This document shows positions 5,709 to 7,611 of a stretch of 7,611 bases of DNA, in pieces. Source of the DNA: an uncultured Ruminococcus sp. (GTDB taxonomy: Bacteria; Bacillota; Clostridia; Oscillospirales; Ruminococcaceae); NCBI RefSeq assembly GCF_937915125.1, contig NZ_CALDMP010000018.1, positions 1 through 7,611 on the forward strand. The letters run 5' to 3'. The notes beneath the pieces were generated by a model. It ran no database searches. It saw only the letters and a program-made list of their open reading frames with translations, and had not been told where the DNA came from. Every line of letters starts with the position of its first letter. Within the stretch, counting starts at the first letter, position 1. Both the position numbers and the translations under genes were made by a program.

Positions 5709-6185
5709 ATGGAAGAACGTTGCAAACTATGCGGCAGCATATTTGAATCAGTACGTGGTCGGAAATACTGCTCCGAGGATTGCAGGAAAGAGGCAAAGAG
5801 AGAGTGCCGTTATGCTATGGATTGGATGGCGCACGGCGGAGGTGGTTTGCGGATGAAAACAAAACGTGACCGCTACACGGTGCCGATCTCCGTGCAGTCG
5901 TATGAAGAGATGCAGCGTAAAATCGCTCTGAGCGCTCTCAGAGACGGCGTATTGCAAGGCATAGCAATATGCATGATGGCGCTTGAAATGGCGTTTGGAT
6001 GGCGCAGAGGGCGTCTGACACGGTTTTATTACGCTGTCTGCGATATACTGCACATGCCAAAAATTATGGGAAAAGACCCGACAGCGGATGATGCAATCGC
6101 AAGGATGCGTGATTTGTATCACATCGACTTGGACAAACTGGAGATTGATGTTGATTTGGAGGACAAGAAATGGACAAAGAAGTAA
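5709..6185 (+). CDS. Zinc-finger phage protein with helical C-terminal domain
   Basis: This 158-aa protein opens with a treble-clef-like finger, CKLCGSIFESVRGRKYCSED then C, giving Cys5, Cys8, Cys21 and Cys25, a pattern that usually binds one zinc. Residues about 75-145 form a helical domain (LQGIAICMMALEMAFGWRRG then RLTRFYYAV, ending in a DLYHIDLDKLEI-type tail). The FGW-x3-RL-x-RF pattern recurs in unnamed proteins of Bacillota phages. The role is unknown; nucleic-acid or protein binding is the natural guess. The start has AGGTGA (5699-5704) just upstream. The 3' end overlaps the next gene by 16 bp. Confidence 0.75.
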   Translation: MEERCKLCGSIFESVRGRKYCSEDCRKEAKRECRYAMDWMAHGGGGLRMKTKRDRYTVPISVQSYEEMQRKIALSALRDGVLQGIAICMMALEMAFGWRRGRLTRFYYAVCDILHMPKIMGKDPTADDAIARMRDLYHIDLDKLEIDVDLEDKKWTKK

Positions 6186-6652
6186 AAACACCAACACTGT
6201 GCTGGACGTGCAGAAACGCCGTTCCGAAAATGGTAAACGGGAAATACATATGCGGTTGCAGCTGGTCTGTGCGCCTTGAGCCAGTAAAAGGATGGACTGC
6301 GGAAAATAGTGTAAAAAATCAACGAAGTGAAAGTTATCGCATGGAAACATGGCATGTGCTGGAATGTCCGGAGTACGAAGCGGACAGACCGGAAGATACG
6401 GCTTTCAATCGTGGATGCGATGAAGCGTATGTGGAGATCGCAAGACTTGTGCTGAAACTGCAGATGGACAGCTACAGATCGGCGTTAAAGCAATATGCGG
6501 AAACGGGTAATGAAAAATACCTGTATCGTATAAAGGCTATTGAGCGCGAGTTGCTGTCACCGTATTATGCAGCGCTTTCGCTTGGCAAGGTTGATTTTAA
6601 AGAGCTGATCTTGCAGTGCAGGAAAGAAGCCGGTGTTGCTTTGTGGGTGTGA
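6170..6652 (+). CDS. Cys-rich phage protein of unknown function
   Basis: This 160-aa protein starts at an ATG with GGAGG (6158-6162) at 7-nt spacing, inside the end of the previous gene. The N-terminal third has CWTC (11-14), CGCSW (28-32), PVKGWTA (38-44) and ECPEY (Cys66). This recurring C-x2-C, GCSW, GW, CP arrangement is seen in small phage zinc-binding proteins. The C-terminal two thirds are helical and charged, without a recognised motif. It ends 4 nt before the late-regulator start. Together with the preceding gene it makes a pair of candidate zinc proteins, perhaps transcription or replication accessory factors; this is inference. Confidence 0.75.
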   Translation: MDKEVKTPTLCWTCRNAVPKMVNGKYICGCSWSVRLEPVKGWTAENSVKNQRSESYRMETWHVLECPEYEADRPEDTAFNRGCDEAYVEIARLVLKLQMDSYRSALKQYAETGNEKYLYRIKAIERELLSPYYAALSLGKVDFKELILQCRKEAGVALWV

Positions 6653-6656
6653 TGGA

Positions 6657-7067
6657 ATGACGAAAGAAGAACTTATCCAGTGCAGAAATGCACGAATCCG
6701 TATCAACAAGCTTTCCTATGATATTGCAAAAATTCGTGCGAGCGCAGGGATTATCGGATCCGTATGCTATGATAGTGAGCCACGCAGCCGCGGCGAACCT
6801 GTTCCGGAAGCACAACGGCACGCGGAAAAGCTGGATGATATGGAAATCCAGCTGAAAGAGGCACTGACTTTATGGACAGAGAAAAAAGCGTTGCTTCGGA
6901 AAGAGATCACACGGAAACTGCCTGAAAAACTTGGCTTGCTGATTTGGCGTAGATATGTGAAAGCGGAATCATGGAACCAGATCAACAAAGCGCTATGTAT
7001 CCGAAATAAGGATCAGTCGATGTACTTACACAGAAAGGCTCTGAAAAAATTGATGAAAAGTACTTGA
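6657..7067 (+). CDS. DUF1492/ArpU/RinA-like phage late-gene regulator
   Basis: This 136-aa protein (MTKEELIQCRNARIRINKLS) has a long helical, coiled-coil-prone middle (about 52-90). Its C-terminal helix-turn-helix resembles sigma factor region 4: LGLLIWRRYVKAESWNQINK then SMYLHRKALKKLMK. This layout is typical of the ArpU/RinA/DUF1492 group that sits just before terminase genes in Bacillota phages and switches on late transcription. I prefer the ATG at 6657. A GTG at 6633 with AGGAAAG upstream is an alternative that adds eight residues. Its stop codon (7065-7067) lies inside the -35 box of the late promoter, so regulator and target site are physically fused. Confidence 0.75.
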   Translation: MTKEELIQCRNARIRINKLSYDIAKIRASAGIIGSVCYDSEPRSRGEPVPEAQRHAEKLDDMEIQLKEALTLWTEKKALLRKEITRKLPEKLGLLIWRRYVKAESWNQINKALCIRNKDQSMYLHRKALKKLMKST

Positions 7068-7110
7068 CATTACACCTTGACTGTGGTAAAATAGTATTAT
7101 GAAATAGTAT
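7063..7110 (+). repeat. Two pairs of 13-bp-spaced direct repeats over the late promoter
   Basis: CTTGAC occurs at 7063-7068 and 7076-7081, and AAATAGTAT at 7089-7097 and 7102-7110. Each pair has a 13-bp period, and the two pairs are themselves in register (7063, 7076, 7089, 7102). The array overlaps the -35, the -10 and the start point, so it could be an operator or activator site for the adjacent regulator. Confidence 0.6.
7064..7092 (+). promoter_or_regulatory. Strong sigma-A-type late promoter
   Basis: A consensus TTGACA (7064-7069) and TAAAAT (7087-7092) are separated by exactly 17 bp, with TGG immediately upstream of the -10 (extended -10). Transcription should start near 7099 and meet the terminator at 7112-7143. 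It drives the packaging genes only if that terminator is passed. Confidence 0.85.
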
Positions 7111-7111
7111 G

Positions 7112-7143
7112 AGCGGATCAGTGAAAGCTGACCCGCTTTTTTT
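7112..7143 (+). terminator. Intrinsic terminator just downstream of the late promoter
   Basis: AGCGGATCAG (7112-7121) pairs with CTGACCCGCT (7128-7137), a 10-bp stem with one A-C mismatch and a 6-nt loop, followed by a seven-T run (7137-7143). It also stops readthrough from the upstream operon. It lies only about 20 bp past the -10, so the uninduced product would be a roughly 45-nt RNA. Confidence 0.88.
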
Positions 7144-7168
7144 ATACCTGAAAAACGGAGGGAGGACG

Positions 7169-7606
7169 TTGGCAAATGAAGAAAACCTGATACCGTTCGA
7201 CAAGCGAACAGAGAACGAACAGAGAGAAATCGCAAGAAAAGGCGGCATCGCATCAGGAGCGTCCAGGAGGGCGTACAGGAGCCTGAAACAAGCGGCAAAG
7301 GCTTTTTTTAAGGAAAACGAAAGCGCCGCTATGAACGTGATACAAGCCTTATACGAGGAAGCTGTTGCTGGGAACGTCAAGGCGGCGGAAAAGCTGCAGG
7401 ACCTGATCGGAGAGACCGTCCAGCGGGAAGAACTCGCTCTGAAAAAGAAAACCATTGCAAAGCAGAGCGTACCCAACAATGGAAAGGCGGAAGCGCTCAT
7501 TGCCGGGCTGCAGGAGGCGGAAGAATCAGATGATCTACACGAAGAAGCAGCTTTCCCTGATGCGGATATGGCAGAAGAAGAAACTGAAACGAATCAACCT
7601 TCTTGA
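7169..7606 (+). CDS. Terminase-small-subunit-like phage protein
   Basis: The start is TTG at 7169 with GGAGG (7157-7161) at 7-nt spacing. The in-frame ATG at 7109 is rejected because it would put the terminator inside the gene. The 145-aa product reads ANEENLIPFDKRTENEQREI then ARKGGIASGASRR, a conserved opening of the protein that precedes the terminase large subunit in many Bacillota prophages. It has a helical body and a very acidic tail (EEAAFPDADMAEEETE). Position and length fit the DNA-recognition subunit of the packaging motor, but the sequence lacks a clear helix-turn-helix that I can point to. Its last 77 nt overlap the large-subunit start in another frame. Confidence 0.65.
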   Translation: MANEENLIPFDKRTENEQREIARKGGIASGASRRAYRSLKQAAKAFFKENESAAMNVIQALYEEAVAGNVKAAEKLQDLIGETVQREELALKKKTIAKQSVPNNGKAEALIAGLQEAEESDDLHEEAAFPDADMAEEETETNQPS

Positions 7607-7611
7607 GGGTT
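7530..7611 (+). CDS. terL: Terminase large subunit, N-terminal fragment
   Basis: A frame opening at the ATG at 7530 runs off the window end, giving 27 codons: MIYTKKQLSLMRIWQKKKLK then RINLLEG. This matches the typical start of phage terminase large subunits, where LLEG-S-x-R-S-G-K-T forms the Walker A ATPase motif. The Walker motif itself would lie just beyond the window. The protein is the ATPase/nuclease motor that packages DNA into the prohead. AGGAGG (7512-7517) is 12 nt upstream, a little far, and coupling to the overlapping small-subunit gene probably helps initiation. Confidence 0.85.
   Translation, partial: MIYTKKQLSLMRIWQKKKLKRINLLEG

Noticed and set aside
7109..7168. Upstream ATG start for the terminase-small-subunit-like gene
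   Set aside because: It would place the intrinsic terminator hairpin and T run inside the coding region, and it lacks a ribosome binding site. TTG at 7169 has GGAGG at 7 nt and starts the conserved sequence.
1..7611. tRNA, rRNA or insertion-sequence ends
   Set aside because: No cloverleaf-like tRNA pattern, rRNA sequence or transposase with terminal inverted repeats was seen by eye.

Overview
The window looks like part of a prophage, or a prophage-derived element, in a low-to-medium GC Bacillota, most likely a gut Clostridia (Lachnospiraceae or Oscillospiraceae type). The evidence is AGGAGG-type ribosome binding sites, TTG starts, tightly overlapping small genes, and a gene order running from recombination/replication through a late regulator to terminase. 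Organism and family names come from recognising protein motifs by eye; no search was run.

Region 1 (1-960) is a scar zone. It holds the 5'-truncated body of a serine recombinase on the minus strand, a short vestigial reading frame, and a RecE-like PD-(D/E)XK exonuclease. The exonuclease loses its fold just before the catalytic lysine and runs into what looks like the out-of-frame tail of another gene, perhaps an SSB. A perfect 9-bp hairpin and a leader with alternative pairings follow.

Region 2 (968-3330) is the replication core. It has an intact 693-aa DUF927-type helicase/initiator, followed directly by eleven copies of an 8-bp TGTGGGAC-type element around a 108-bp AT-rich core. This is a good candidate for the element's replication origin.

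Region 3 (3329-3931) is a self-contained toxin-antitoxin cassette on the minus strand: extended -10 promoter, antitoxin, overlapping YafQ-family toxin, and intrinsic terminator. It sits between the origin and the next plus-strand gene like a moron.

Region 4 (3948-7067) returns to the plus strand. It holds an SF2 helicase that has lost most of its second RecA domain through an in-frame deletion, a VRR-NUC nuclease, three small phage proteins (two Cys-rich), and a DUF1492/ArpU/RinA-like late regulator.

Region 5 (7063-7611) is the early-to-late switch. A near-consensus promoter overlaps the regulator's stop codon, carries two pairs of 13-bp-spaced direct repeats, and is followed about 20 bp downstream by a strong intrinsic terminator. 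Then come a terminase-small-subunit-like gene and the first 27 codons of the terminase large subunit. The layout suggests late-gene control by antitermination or by the adjacent regulator.

Three independent truncation or deletion scars sit beside intact initiator, origin, regulator and packaging genes. This points to a decaying or streamlined element rather than a fully competent phage.
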